Shown in pieces: positions 38,045-48,355 of a stretch of 64,000 nucleotides of DNA. The translations under genes and the position numbers were made by a program. Source of the stretch: Macrotrachela quadricornifera (taxonomy: Eukaryota > Rotifera > Eurotatoria > Philodinida > Philodinidae). The stretch lies in the NCBI GenBank assembly GCA_022393335.1, contig JAJEKB010021880.1, forward strand, positions 1,810,406 to 1,874,405, in the 5' to 3' direction. Below the pieces are notes generated by a model. The model was not told the origin of the DNA. It made no database searches and saw only the letters and a list, made by a program, of their open reading frames with translations. Position 1 is the first letter of the stretch. The number at the start of each line of letters is the position of its first letter.

Positions 38045-38499
38045 TTAATATGATTCAAACACACGTAGGCGCTCAATAATTAGGTGATTACACGATGGAA
38101 TTGGACAAAAGTTCCCACAAGCTTCTGAACATTGATTACAACAGGCCAAATGATTGCAACCAATAAAAAGAACGCAGGCCTTATTAAAATTACAGACTCT
38201 ACATGGTCCGTAGTTTACCACACGTTTTTCGCTTTGCCGTAATGGATCAATAGATGCTACTTCTTGGACTAAAGAAAAAAGAGAAAAATTCTGTAAAATT
38301 TTTGTTGAAGAAATCTTTGGCTCATACCAGCCAACGATGATCTTACAACTAAGGGCTCAACTTCTTGACAACTTTCATCCTGCATCAATTGCTCGGCGGA
38401 AACATCGGCTGTGCCAAATGAGATCGTTTCTTGTAAATTTAACTGCTTTCTTTGATCCATAAAATTTTTCTTCACTGCATCAATTGAAATTTGAGCCAA
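38045..38499 (-). CDS. Small RING-finger protein with atypical last zinc knuckle (paralogue B)
   Basis: Two exons, 38499-38328 and 38268-38045, separated by a 59-base GT-AG intron in phase 1; 131 residues. The RING-like part reads PCRVC, then FIGCNHLACCNQCSEACGNF, then CPIPSC, then IIERLRVF. It matches paralogue A at 19939-20345 almost residue for residue around GCNHLACC, has the same intron position and phase, and shares the odd C-x4-C final pair. The N-terminal half is charged and not conserved between the two. By family it should be an E3 ubiquitin ligase of the IAP/Mind-bomb RING kind; substrate unknown. The two genes lie 18 kb apart in opposite orientation. Confidence 0.85.
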
Positions 38500-39880
38500 C
38501 TAAAACGTTGCAAACATGTTTGCCTTCTTCCGTGTCGATGTTTTATATTCTCATTTTTTCTGTTTCTTATCGTTTTATTCTTGCATAACTTGTGCTGCAT
38601 TTGAAAAAAATGCAAAAAACCAGAACAGAAAAAATATATAGGACACTCGTCCAAACAATTACATGTACCCAGATAAATGCTGAGTTTTCACTTTAATCAC
38701 CTTAATAATAAGAAGAGTATCATTCATACATTATAAGTAGTGTGTAAATATATTTTTTGCTCCAATATGTCCAAGGATTTCTTAGAAAAAAGAAACGCGT
38801 GACTCTTTCATAATCACAATAAATATTTCATTCTCTTATGTTAAATAATTGCCTCAAGAATTATATATTACTCATTGCAGTCGCAATTCCCCATACTCTT
38901 CATTGTTGTCAATTGTCACAATTATTACTCACTACTCGTGTTAAAGTTTTGTCTGACAACTAAATTCCCAGAAAATAAAAGTCAAAAGCAAACTAAAATT
39001 CTATAAAGACAAACGCGTCTGGTTGGATGGTGGAATGGAATCTATGACAGTACCTTTTCAAACACTTGGTCCTCAAGCACAGTTGCTCCCGAAAGATAAT
39101 TGCTCTTAGTAGTTGGCATAAGCCCTCGGGGAATCGTCGTGGATGATTACGTAGAAGTTCCTTAGTTATCACTCACAATTTTCTAATCCATATCAGTTCG
39201 TTATCTCCTTATCTCACGAAGAGTAAAGTGGGATAAGGAAGGAGTCAGAGATTACGAAGTAACCAAAACATAGAGATGCAGTAGGAACTTAAATTTCACC
39301 AAATAAGGGACTATAAGTGAGGGATTGGATGTGGGTGTGGGTGCGGGTGTGCTGGGTGAGGGTGAGGATATGGGTTAGAGTGTAAGTATACAGGGGTAAA
39401 CCCAAACTTCTCATGAGCAAGCTTGCTGATCATTTTGAGATGATAGTCATGTAGGAAATTTTGAATTGTGGTAAAGTATTGAGAATAAAGTCTGAGATTA
39501 AAAGGCATGATGTGAGGAGTTGCAGGTATCCAATTGTGTGATCTGGTGCATTCCAGAATCAGACCCACACCATGAATTGAGTCCATGAGTTTCGGAATTG
39601 CGGCAATTCAGTAGAGTTGCACACCCTAGCAATTCTATGGAACTCTAGAATCATAATATCATTCATAAATTTCTATGTATCATTATAATTCATTCCACTG
39701 AATTCTGCTACGAAATTTAAAGAACAAGCTCGAAAGGGAATCAGACGAGATTGTTGAATTCCTAGAACTATTTATGCTTGCAAACTAGTTTCCGAAATTT
39801 TCGAGAATTCTTAGGAATTTTGCCAGCTCCGCTTCAACCTAATTCCGGAAGTTTCTTCCCAGAATTGCTAACTTATCTCA
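38500..39880. other. Intergenic with a telomere-like G-rich tract
   Basis: No gene recognised. At 39330-39373 the plus strand reads TGTGGGTGTGGGTGCGGGTG and continues with TGAGGGTGAGGA, resembling the TGTGGG telomere repeat I recall for bdelloids. From 39600 to 39880 there is a set of GGAATTC/AGAATT words. Confidence 0.5.
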
Positions 39881-40898
39881 AGAAGGAACTATCCGAGGTG
39901 CTAAAAAGCGTTTCGACTGCGAACGTGATGGTTAGATATAGCATAGCTATCGGGTGAACCAAAATGATTGCAACATGGAGTATTTTGCAAATATCTCAAC
40001 ATAGACAAATCCTATAACTTTGATTTTTTTTTGAAAAGATGCGCCCTGAAATTCTCCACAAGACTCGCAATACAAATTCCCACCTAGTTCCTGTAATAAG
40101 TCTCCTATAAGGCTAAAACTGAAGCACTATATAATGATGAAATATGCCATCGTATTACATATTTGTAAGATCTTTATTGTTTTTAAAATATCTGGATCTT
40201 GAGAAAATGACAATACATTAACTTTTTGCAGAAGATGTGCCGTCAAAAGCTCTACGAACAGATATCTATTGACTTACTTCAATGACTGTTCTAATGGGTA
40301 AAAATTAAAGTTCTACGTGATTTTTCTACCGAGTATTCCAAAGTGTTTACGAAATTTTTTTGTTTCCTGTAAAACTCTGGCTTAAGAAAACGCTAGAGTC
40401 TTGATACTTTTTTCAAAAGATACGCCCTATCAAGCTTTATAAAAAACTATAAGAAGAAATTCCTATTGACTTCTTTTAATGGTATTCTCAATGCTTCAAA
40501 TGAACGGTCCACATTACGGTGTTATATCCGACCATATCCAGTATAACAAAAATATATGGAAGACTATTTTTATTTAACGAACATTTCGACTTGTAAAAAT
40601 GATAATGTCTCGATCTCTTTTCAAAAGATGCGTCGTTGAAAGTTCCACAAAAGTTGTATGACCAACTTGCTATAGCAAAACAAAAAAGGTCTTCCAAATA
40701 TTTAATATGGTGGGACATTTCAACATTTCACAGTACTTCAGTTTTAGCCTTATAAGAAACTTATCACAGAAACTAGGTAGGAGTTCGTATTGTCATCCTT
40801 GTAGAGAATTTCATGGGATATCTTTTAGAAAAAATTCAAAGTTATAGGATTTATCTATGCTAAGATATTTGCAAAATACTCTATGTTGCAATCATTTC
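39881..40898. mobile_element. TIR element with internal ~195-base diverged repeats
   Basis: From 39961 the left arm reads AATGATTGCAACATGGAGTA and TATTTTGCAAATATCTCAAC; the right arm to 40898 is its inverse over more than 200 bases, including AAGGCTAAAACTGAAG. Between and within the arms a unit recurs at roughly 195-base spacing: AAAAGATGCGCCCTGAAA, AGAAGATGTGCCGTCAAA, AAAAGATACGCCCTATCA, AAAAGATGCGTCGTTGAA (near 40034, 40222, 40414, 40621). Just before it, GAACTATCCGAGGTGCTAAA at 39888 matches the terminus of the 29488 element. No protein encoded. Confidence 0.7.
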
Positions 40899-40899
40899 A

Positions 40900-42448
40900 G
40901 AAGAGACTTATTTATTTGTTGAATAACTCGGCAATGTGGATACCCACTGGGTTATGGTTTTTAACGTTGGGAAGAGGCTGGGTGGGGGTACACATACAGA
41001 TAAGATTTAAAGCATTTCAAGATTTTTATAAGAATTGCTCTAAAGTATTGTATTAAGGGTAACAAGCATACTTCTTTACTTTAAAATTGCAAAAAATTAT
41101 CGAAAAATATGAAGAAATGCAGAGATCCGCTTAGTTTTTCTTGATTTCGGAACACTAGCAATTACCTTATTTCAGTATATGTGCTCCTAATGTCAATGTA
41201 ATCAAGTTGCAGTCCAATATCTGCTCTAAATGCTAAAGTTTGCATAATTTCTAAACCCTTCTGTGAGAGATAGGAACACATCTAGTAAAATCTACTGATG
41301 GTTAATTTTCAATAATTTTTGTCTGAAATCACTCAATCGTAAAAGTACTATAATCTACTAATTATCGTAGTATTATTAGATGGATGATCGAACGTCTTTG
41401 ATTGCTACATCAAATTTTGTGTATGTCTAGCTCTGTCAATTCCAACCCATCTATTCAAAGGACGTACTAATCTTTTATCAATCATGTTTATGGTTTCAAT
41501 CTTATTAATTACACCGGCATATGCACACATTAAAGAAATTGTCACATAGAGATGATAGAGTCACCATCATCTTTTGCATTTGAACTGTCTTCATGAGTTT
41601 TAATCAATTATGACTCAATATTATTTTTGATAACGCAGTGATGAACTAGAATATACTATTTTCGATGTCGGAAAGGCGAAAATTGACACTTACATTGTCC
41701 ACGTTTGATTTGATTTGAGATTAGTCGCGTTCTATCGGATTACATGTACGATAATTTATTGAAAGTCGCAAGATTTCAACGTCGAACGTATGAGCAACTT
41801 ATTCATCACGTTTCGATTTCATATTTTGATACCATTACATAGTACATTGTCGATTATTATAGTAATAGGATGATCAGCACTCTAGCTAATCCGAAAACAA
41901 TAGTAACATGCTCTATCCACTTATGAATTCGTTCGCTCTTCATAACATGATTCTTATCACAATGTCATGTATCGATCAGTTCAACAAAATATTGTGACCC
42001 GATCATTGTCAAAATGGCTATGCGCTTGCTCTATCTATCATATTTGTGTAGCGAACCTTTTTCTTGCTTGTCAACGCAAATGCTATGTTTCCACTCTTCT
42101 GCACTTGATCATCTCTCATCGTAATAATATACATAGATACTTGACGCACGAATTTCATTGAGATGATACAAGTAAGGCGCCCTTTGAAGAAGAAAAGATA
42201 CTCTATCGAGAAATATAGTCCTTTTCGCAATTGTCTTATACGAAAAGCCAAGCTGACGCATCGGGTGCCATAATATGATGATCGAACGAGCAATGAAGCA
42301 AGTAATGTTTTCGTCATCGGGTGGACTTTTTCGGTAAGCATCACACGAAAGTGATACCTTGTGACATTTTGAGCTTGCTCATTGAGAATCAAACGTGAGC
42401 AACTTGAATATACTTATTTCATTGGTAGTTGAGTTATACAAGTACATA
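40900..42448. other. Intergenic, no gene supported
   Basis: AT-rich. A 124-codon frame at 42018-42392 (-) has no motif and no splice context. No RNA gene seen. Confidence 0.35.
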
Positions 42449-43122
42449 GGGCACTACAAAAGTTTTTTCACCCAGCTCTTCTAAAGGCCTAAGTTTGCAT
42501 TCAAGTATTCCGTTATAATGTTTAGACATATTTAGGAATATGTGCAACATTTCAGACTTCTAAGTCTTGTAGTTTGCTGTAATCTCCCACTTTTTTAAAG
42601 TGAGTAACATGCCATTTTCTATACACTACATAACGGATGTTTTATAATAACTGACAGAACTTTGAATTTCATATTTCTATCCTTGAAAAAATTTTATAAA
42701 AATAAAAACAAAACATAGTGGAAGATGCAGCATGAAAAGCTCTACAGTCTACAATATAAAGCTTATGTGAATTGCGTACTTTTTCTTTCAAAATAAAATT
42801 GTCATAATTAGAATAAAACTGTTGTTTGTAATTTGTAGAGCTTTTCACGCTGCATTTTCTGCTATATTTCGATATTTTAATAAAATATATTTAGGAATCA
42901 AAAAAAAAAATAAAAAGCAAAGTTCTCCTATTTATGATGAGTACTTCGTTAGCAGGCTGCGCGCATCTACTATAAAAGAGATGATGGTTTATAATGAAGT
43001 ACAAGACTTAGAAGTCTGAAATTTTGCACATATTCCTAAATATATCTAAGCATTATAACGGAATACTTGAATGCAAAATGAGGCCTTTAGAAGAGCCGGA
43101 TGAAAAAACTTTTGTAGTGCCC
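42449..43122. mobile_element. Fold-back element, near-complete palindrome
   Basis: Starts GGGCACTACAAAAGTTTTTT and ends with its reverse complement. The first 140 bases match their partner almost perfectly, including GCATTCAAGTATTCCGTTAT and TTCAGACTTCTAAGTCTTGT. Near the centre GCAGCATGAAAAGCTCTACA (42728) pairs with TGTAGAGCTTTTCACGCTGC (42835), so the whole 674 bases can fold into one stem with a diverged middle. A TA repeat follows at 43130-43150. No coding capacity. Confidence 0.8.
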
Positions 43123-43123
43123 C

Positions 43124-43926
43124 ATGTATATATATATATATATATATATCGATATTCTTAATAAACTATTTTATTTTTGTTTGTTATAAAAAATAGATTT
43201 ACTCTATGTAAAAAAATATATCGAAAAGAAATTCGTCGAATTATTGGTAAAATAATTAGAGTTATATTTGATAAGAATCTTTAAATGCATTGATATGACA
43301 TCAAATCTTTAATCAATATCGATAAGAATAATATTGAAATTGTTCTAGTGTCTTGTAATATTCATTCTATTTTGTTTACTTTTGTATGTTGTTGTTTTTG
43401 TGCGTGATTTTATATACAGAAATTATAAAAATAATATAATTCATTAAAGCTAGCCTATGTGTGTTATAAATGGTTATTAAACTTGTCGATAAGTAGAAGC
43501 TCTAGGTAAAATTATCGTAAAAATTTGTATAAAGTTGAGCTTCATTATATTGCTATATTAAAATAGGATCTCTTGAATGAGTGTATCATTATGGTTGCAT
43601 ATATATTTAGAATGAAAAAAAAATGCGACCAACTGTTGTAATACTTTTAGTAGAAATAGAATTTTGAAATATTGCACTGACATAGGTTCAGTGTTGACAA
43701 GTATTCCATTTGAGATATCCTATCAAGTTTTAATTGTTCTTTAATTTATGTCATATACTTCGGTGATCAAATGGATGTGGATATGAGCGTGAATATAATT
43801 ACTCTTTTCATCGATCCTGACAAAGAAACACGTCAATATATATGCAGAAACCAATGATAAGAATCATAGTTTTCAACGTCATTGTAATTCTAAATAGAAT
43901 CGATATTAAGAGTAAGTATGATGTGA
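43124..43926. other. Intergenic, 3' flank of the TBC gene
   Basis: AT-rich, no gene recognised. Confidence 0.4.
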
Positions 43927-43928
43927 AT

Positions 43929-44900
43929 TTATTCAATACGTAATTGTTTCATATGAGAAACGAGTGTGTTCATTGTTGATGACGATGTCTCTTCTTCACT
44001 CTCATCATCATCATCATCCGATGATGTAACTTGTGAAGTCTCATTTTCTTTGTTTTCTTGATGAGCTCGTTTAGCCGCTTCCAATCGTGCTCGTAATTTC
44101 TCGTCGAACGCTCTCTGACGTAACAGAGTAAAATTATACTGACTCAAATCATAGTCTTTTGCATGTTCGACAATTGATATGGTCAAATCATTGATTTTTC
44201 CATTAAATAGTGGCAACGATGGATCTAATCGTAGATGTCCATAGATGGTAGCAACATTCTTTGTATTGAGTATTCCTTCTCGAATCTGTTTCATTAGACT
44301 TAAGGCAAATTGGAATAGAAAAAGATTCGATGATTCAATCAATGATTGTGTGACAAATGTGTCGAAAAACAGAAAGAGTGCTTCGAATGGTAAAACATTG
44401 ACACATAATGTAGTGAACCATTTTTGTGCGTAAGTTTCTGGGAGAATATAATTTTTGGATAAATGTTCGTGAACTTCCGGATCATAATCTGCTAGAAGAT
44501 AATCGAATACGTAAGCATCGGTAGCAAATGCAACAGGTTCACTAGTCCAATATCCGACAAGAACATTGCGATGAAGTTGACGCATAATTTCGATTACTTT
44601 GGATGGTGAATGAGTAAGCAGAAGAAAACCGGCTACATAGGACATGGCTTGATGGTACGAGTCAAATTCATTACGAAGAAAAGATAGAACATTCATTAAG
44701 GTTAGTCGTTGAGCGGAACCCAAAAATGTTCGTTCGGCATCGAGACGAATAATTCGTTCGTGATCAAAATTTGTAGTGAAATTATCTTCATCATTATCAT
44801 TGATCCGTTCAAGAATTTTCGTTGAAGGTAAAAACGAATAATTAAAACGTAAAAGCGGTGCTTCACTTTCTTCTTTCCAAAAATTGACTTGTCGTAGCAT
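43929..44900 (-). CDS. TBC-domain Rab GTPase-activating protein, intronless
   Basis: One uninterrupted frame of 323 residues from ATG 44900 to TAA. It has the TBC signature IIRLDAERTF, with the arginine finger Arg57 in I-x-x-D-x-x-R, and SYHQAMSYVAGFLLL, with the glutamine finger Gln84 in Y-x-Q. The domain runs to about residue 245. TBC proteins speed GTP hydrolysis by Rab proteins and so turn off vesicle-traffic signals. The C-terminus is charged, with a run of Asp/Glu (SSDDDDDESEEE) before a short end MKQLRIE. The protein is short for the family and has no PH or other accessory domain. AATAAA at 43928-43933 overlaps the stop codon. Both catalytic residues are present, so it is probably active. 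Confidence 0.88.
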   Translation of the reverse strand: MLRQVNFWKEESEAPLLRFNYSFLPSTKILERINDNDEDNFTTNFDHERIIRLDAERTFLGSAQRLTLMNVLSFLRNEFDSYHQAMSYVAGFLLLTHSPSKVIEIMRQLHRNVLVGYWTSEPVAFATDAYVFDYLLADYDPEVHEHLSKNYILPETYAQKWFTTLCVNVLPFEALFLFFDTFVTQSLIESSNLFLFQFALSLMKQIREGILNTKNVATIYGHLRLDPSLPLFNGKINDLTISIVEHAKDYDLSQYNFTLLRQRAFDEKLRARLEAAKRAHQENKENETSQVTSSDDDDDESEEETSSSTMNTLVSHMKQLRIE

Positions 44901-46756
44901 TATGGATTAGACACAAATGCACACACAAACTTTTTCTTGTTTTTCTTCTTCATATCGTCTTTTTCAATGGTGTCGCAATTACATGAGTCATTTATCTACC
45001 ATATTTTTATGTGTTCTCTGCATTAGTCAGCTGTATGCCAGCGGCAAAGTCTATCGCCATCTACCTTCAATGCATTAAAAAATAGTAAGCAAAATAGACG
45101 ATAGAATGTTTTGCGCATATGAATCAGTAGCATACATAGAATATTCTTCTTTCTTCTACATTCTAATCTCGTCGTCGAAATTCGATGAAAGAGAAGAAAC
45201 ATTTATGATGTAAAACAGCATCGAAAACAAATCTCTATTCTTGTTGTTGTCGTTGATTTACTGTATAAGAAATTTGAATATATAACAGTCTATAAAACAC
45301 ATGATGAACGACAAAGAACTTGTTGGTTGTTAAAAAAAAACAAAGGAAACACTTCTTCAAAAATTTAGATTTTAAATGACCAGTGAGCCGAAAGTTTCAT
45401 GATAAAATATTTGATTGTTTTTTGCGCATTTTAATGCGATGAGAAAGAACAAGAAGTAAAAAACTAGAAACAGAATTTGATGCTTTTTTCAGAATATATA
45501 ATCAGCTAGAAGTAAACCATTAAAAGACTCTAAAATTCTCTTTACACAGGTAAAATCTTACTTTCATGAGATTCACCACGCTTTCTGAAAATATTATAAA
45601 ATTCTTTAAATGCGTAGTATTATAGTATAAGATAGATTTCCTCCACAAAATGGTGCAAGAACGATATATTTAAATCTTTCTGCTCAAATGTAGTAGACTT
45701 ACGATATAGAAATATTTTACTTGAAAATTTGAAAATCGAGAACGTTATGATTTTTAGTATGATAGATTTTCAAAACTCATTTACTACTTCTCACAGTTTT
45801 GGAGTGATGAAAGTTGAGCACTAGAAAAGTTAAGTACAAACTAATAAAATTAACTTATACATGAGAAATATAAAATGAAAATCGAACATGAATCTTCACG
45901 GGGTGAAACGAGATATATCCACGACTCAGATATAGACAATTCAAGAAAACTCGAAGAATTTAAGAGACACTTCAAGTATTCAATTTTCGAAAGTCATAAG
46001 TTTCCTTGTTCTCTCCCTTCTCACTGCTGTTTCGCTCTCCTCTCTTTATCTCTCACCCCGCTCTTGTGTTTTTCATCTCACTCTTCTCTTACATTTGTCT
46101 CACACTCTCTTCTTTGTTCTCTGTATAGTCTCTTTCAAATCTTTATATTCTCTTCTGATGCTCATCTCTGTGTTTTTTCTTTCTCAATCATATTCACCTG
46201 TCTGACCTCACTCTTCCATCAAGCTCTCTATATCTGTCTTTATCTACACTTAGGACTATTTGATTGAATAAATATACGAAACAAAGATTTGTCTCAAATC
46301 TGTCTCCATGAACAATAGTCTTCAACAATTCATCTTCAATATGCCAGTTAACATTAGATGATTTCTAACTAACCTATCTAAAATAAATCCGTATCTCATT
46401 ATTAGTTAGTGCTAAAATGCAATTGACCTAATCAAATAAAATTTAGCAAAATTTTAAAACAAATGAAACGTGCTGTGTTCATGCAGTATTCAAGATAGGT
46501 GAAATTTTTTTCAGAAAAAGAGTTCAAAAATACTTTAATTACTTGTATCCAAACCATTGATCTTAAAATAAATATTACTAGCAATTATTCGCAACATTTG
46601 ATCAAATAATTAACACTTTTTTCATTCAAAATAAAACTCTAATATATATACCTTATCGATTGTAATGAATATAGAGAATTATATCAAATACAAGATAAAA
46701 TACATTATTATTAATTGTATTAACAAAAAAAATATTTTTTGCTATTTGAGAAATCT
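44901..46756. other. Intergenic with a C/T-rich tract
   Basis: Holds the TBC promoter region and a pyrimidine-rich tract at about 46005-46240 (TCTCTTT/CTCACTC words). The open frame through that tract (45875-46267) is composition-driven and not called. Confidence 0.45.
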
Positions 46757-46800
46757 TTTATTAATAAAATAAAAATTTTTTTTACAGTTAATAATAGTAT

Positions 46801-47796
46801 TTAATTGGAACTATCTACTTTTTTTCGTGGACAAATATTAATTCCATCTTTAGCAAGAAAAGCTATTTTATCAACGCCAACAAGTGTTGTATTTGTAAGA
46901 GCACAATTCTTTTCATCTATAATTCGACCTGTTTCATCAATCAATACCATTTGTGATTTTATTTCACTTGTATCATTAACAACTAACCATTGTTTATAAT
47001 TATTAAGTAATGGTACAACCATACCTACACAGTTTAAACTAAAATTTAAATTAGAATACAAATAAATTCTTACAATAAAATTTATTTGGATGTCCTGGAA
47101 AACCAAATGATTCTCCGCGATATAAACGTTGCATATCAATAGATCGAAAAAGATCAACACGCCATCGATTATCATTTTGTTTTATTGTTAAACCTACTAC
47201 AAAAATTAAATAAAAATAAATTGATTTTTTTTTCTCAATATAAACAATTATAAAAAAACTCATCTTACTAATTTGTTCTTCTTCATTAATTCGAATAGAA
47301 CCAATAAGTTGATCACCTTGTTCACACATAATATATCTACTAAGCCATTCTTCTTTTTTATCAAATGGTGCATTTACATTTCTTTTACATAATGACATAT
47401 TAGGATAATATACAACATATAAATCATTTGAATTACAAGCAATTGTCCATAAATTTTGATTAAATTCATTATTTATATATGGTTCAGATAAAATTCTAGT
47501 TAAAGGATTAAATTCATAGAAATTTGAAGAAGCAATTATAAACTTTTTTGTCTGTTTAGACCAACATATGTCAGTAACTACAAAATTTATTGCTGTTATT
47601 GATATAGATTTATTACCTTTGCATAAAAGTAATGAAAGAAATGGAATATGATAAAAATATAACAAATAATCATTATCATCAATTGAACCGCACATTGGTC
47701 CTGGAGGATTTGGAGTATCACATTTATATAAGACATCTATTGATGATTGACCACAAAATATTGGGAAATCAGTTATATTATCCAATGTATTCGTTA
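46801..47796 (-). CDS. Conserved protein of unknown function, 3' exons
   Basis: Three exons, 47796-47269, 47196-47074 and 47024-46801, with GT-AG introns of 72 and 49 bases and consistent phases; about 290 residues. The first exon begins after an acceptor (TATAAATTAG) in the middle of a codon, so at least one 5' exon is missing from the model; I could not find it in 47797-48350. Visible blocks are NPPGPMCGSIDDNDYLLYFY, INFVVTDICWSKQTKKF, NNRWRVDLFRSIDMQRLYRG and YKQWLVVNDTSEIKSQMVLI. The repeated hydrophobic strands resemble a beta-propeller, and I recall a similar family in bdelloids, but no named domain can be assigned. An AATAAA lies on the minus strand at 46757-46762. Confidence 0.7.
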
Positions 47797-47829
47797 CTAA
47801 TTTATAGAAGAAAAATAAATCATATTGTG

Positions 47830-48350
47830 CTATCTTCTAACAATAATGGTTTAAGTAAATTCTCTTTTAAATATAGGATCTACTCATAATTTATTCAAAA
47901 TTTCACTTTGTGTTTTTTCAGTCAAAAAAAAGATGTTTAAATAATAGTACATAATGAATTAAGCAATCTAATTGTGTAAATAATTCTTGAAGATTTTTAG
48001 ATTAAATTTTCTCAGTCTATTATGATTGGTTGTCACTTATTTAACCAAACTATATAAAATTTCGTTTTTTTTGTGAAAGAGATTTTCTCTAGTCAAAAAA
48101 CTCATCTGATCTCAATAAATTAATTGTTAATACCGACAATTTAAGTTTGTTAATGGTGCATTTTATTAAAATTAATAATGGAATTTGGCTCCTGTGTTAT
48201 AATAATCAATATCCGAAATCAATAAGGAAGATTTTCAAATTCTGTAACTAAACATGTAACATGATCAACGACATTATTCACATGATGATTACACATAATA
48301 GAAAGATTTTACATGTGTTATTTCCTAACTCTTTTCAAATAAAAACAAAT
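47830..48350. other. Gap between two minus-strand genes
   Basis: Should contain the missing 5' exon(s) or promoter of the gene ending at 46801. I could not identify a start exon with fitting phase. Confidence 0.3.
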
Positions 48351-48355
48351 TCATT

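Noticed and set aside
42018..42392. 124-codon minus-strand frame
   Set aside because: No domain or splice support.
45875..46267. 130-codon plus-strand frame
   Set aside because: Driven by a C/T-rich tract giving Leu/Ser/Phe; composition artefact.
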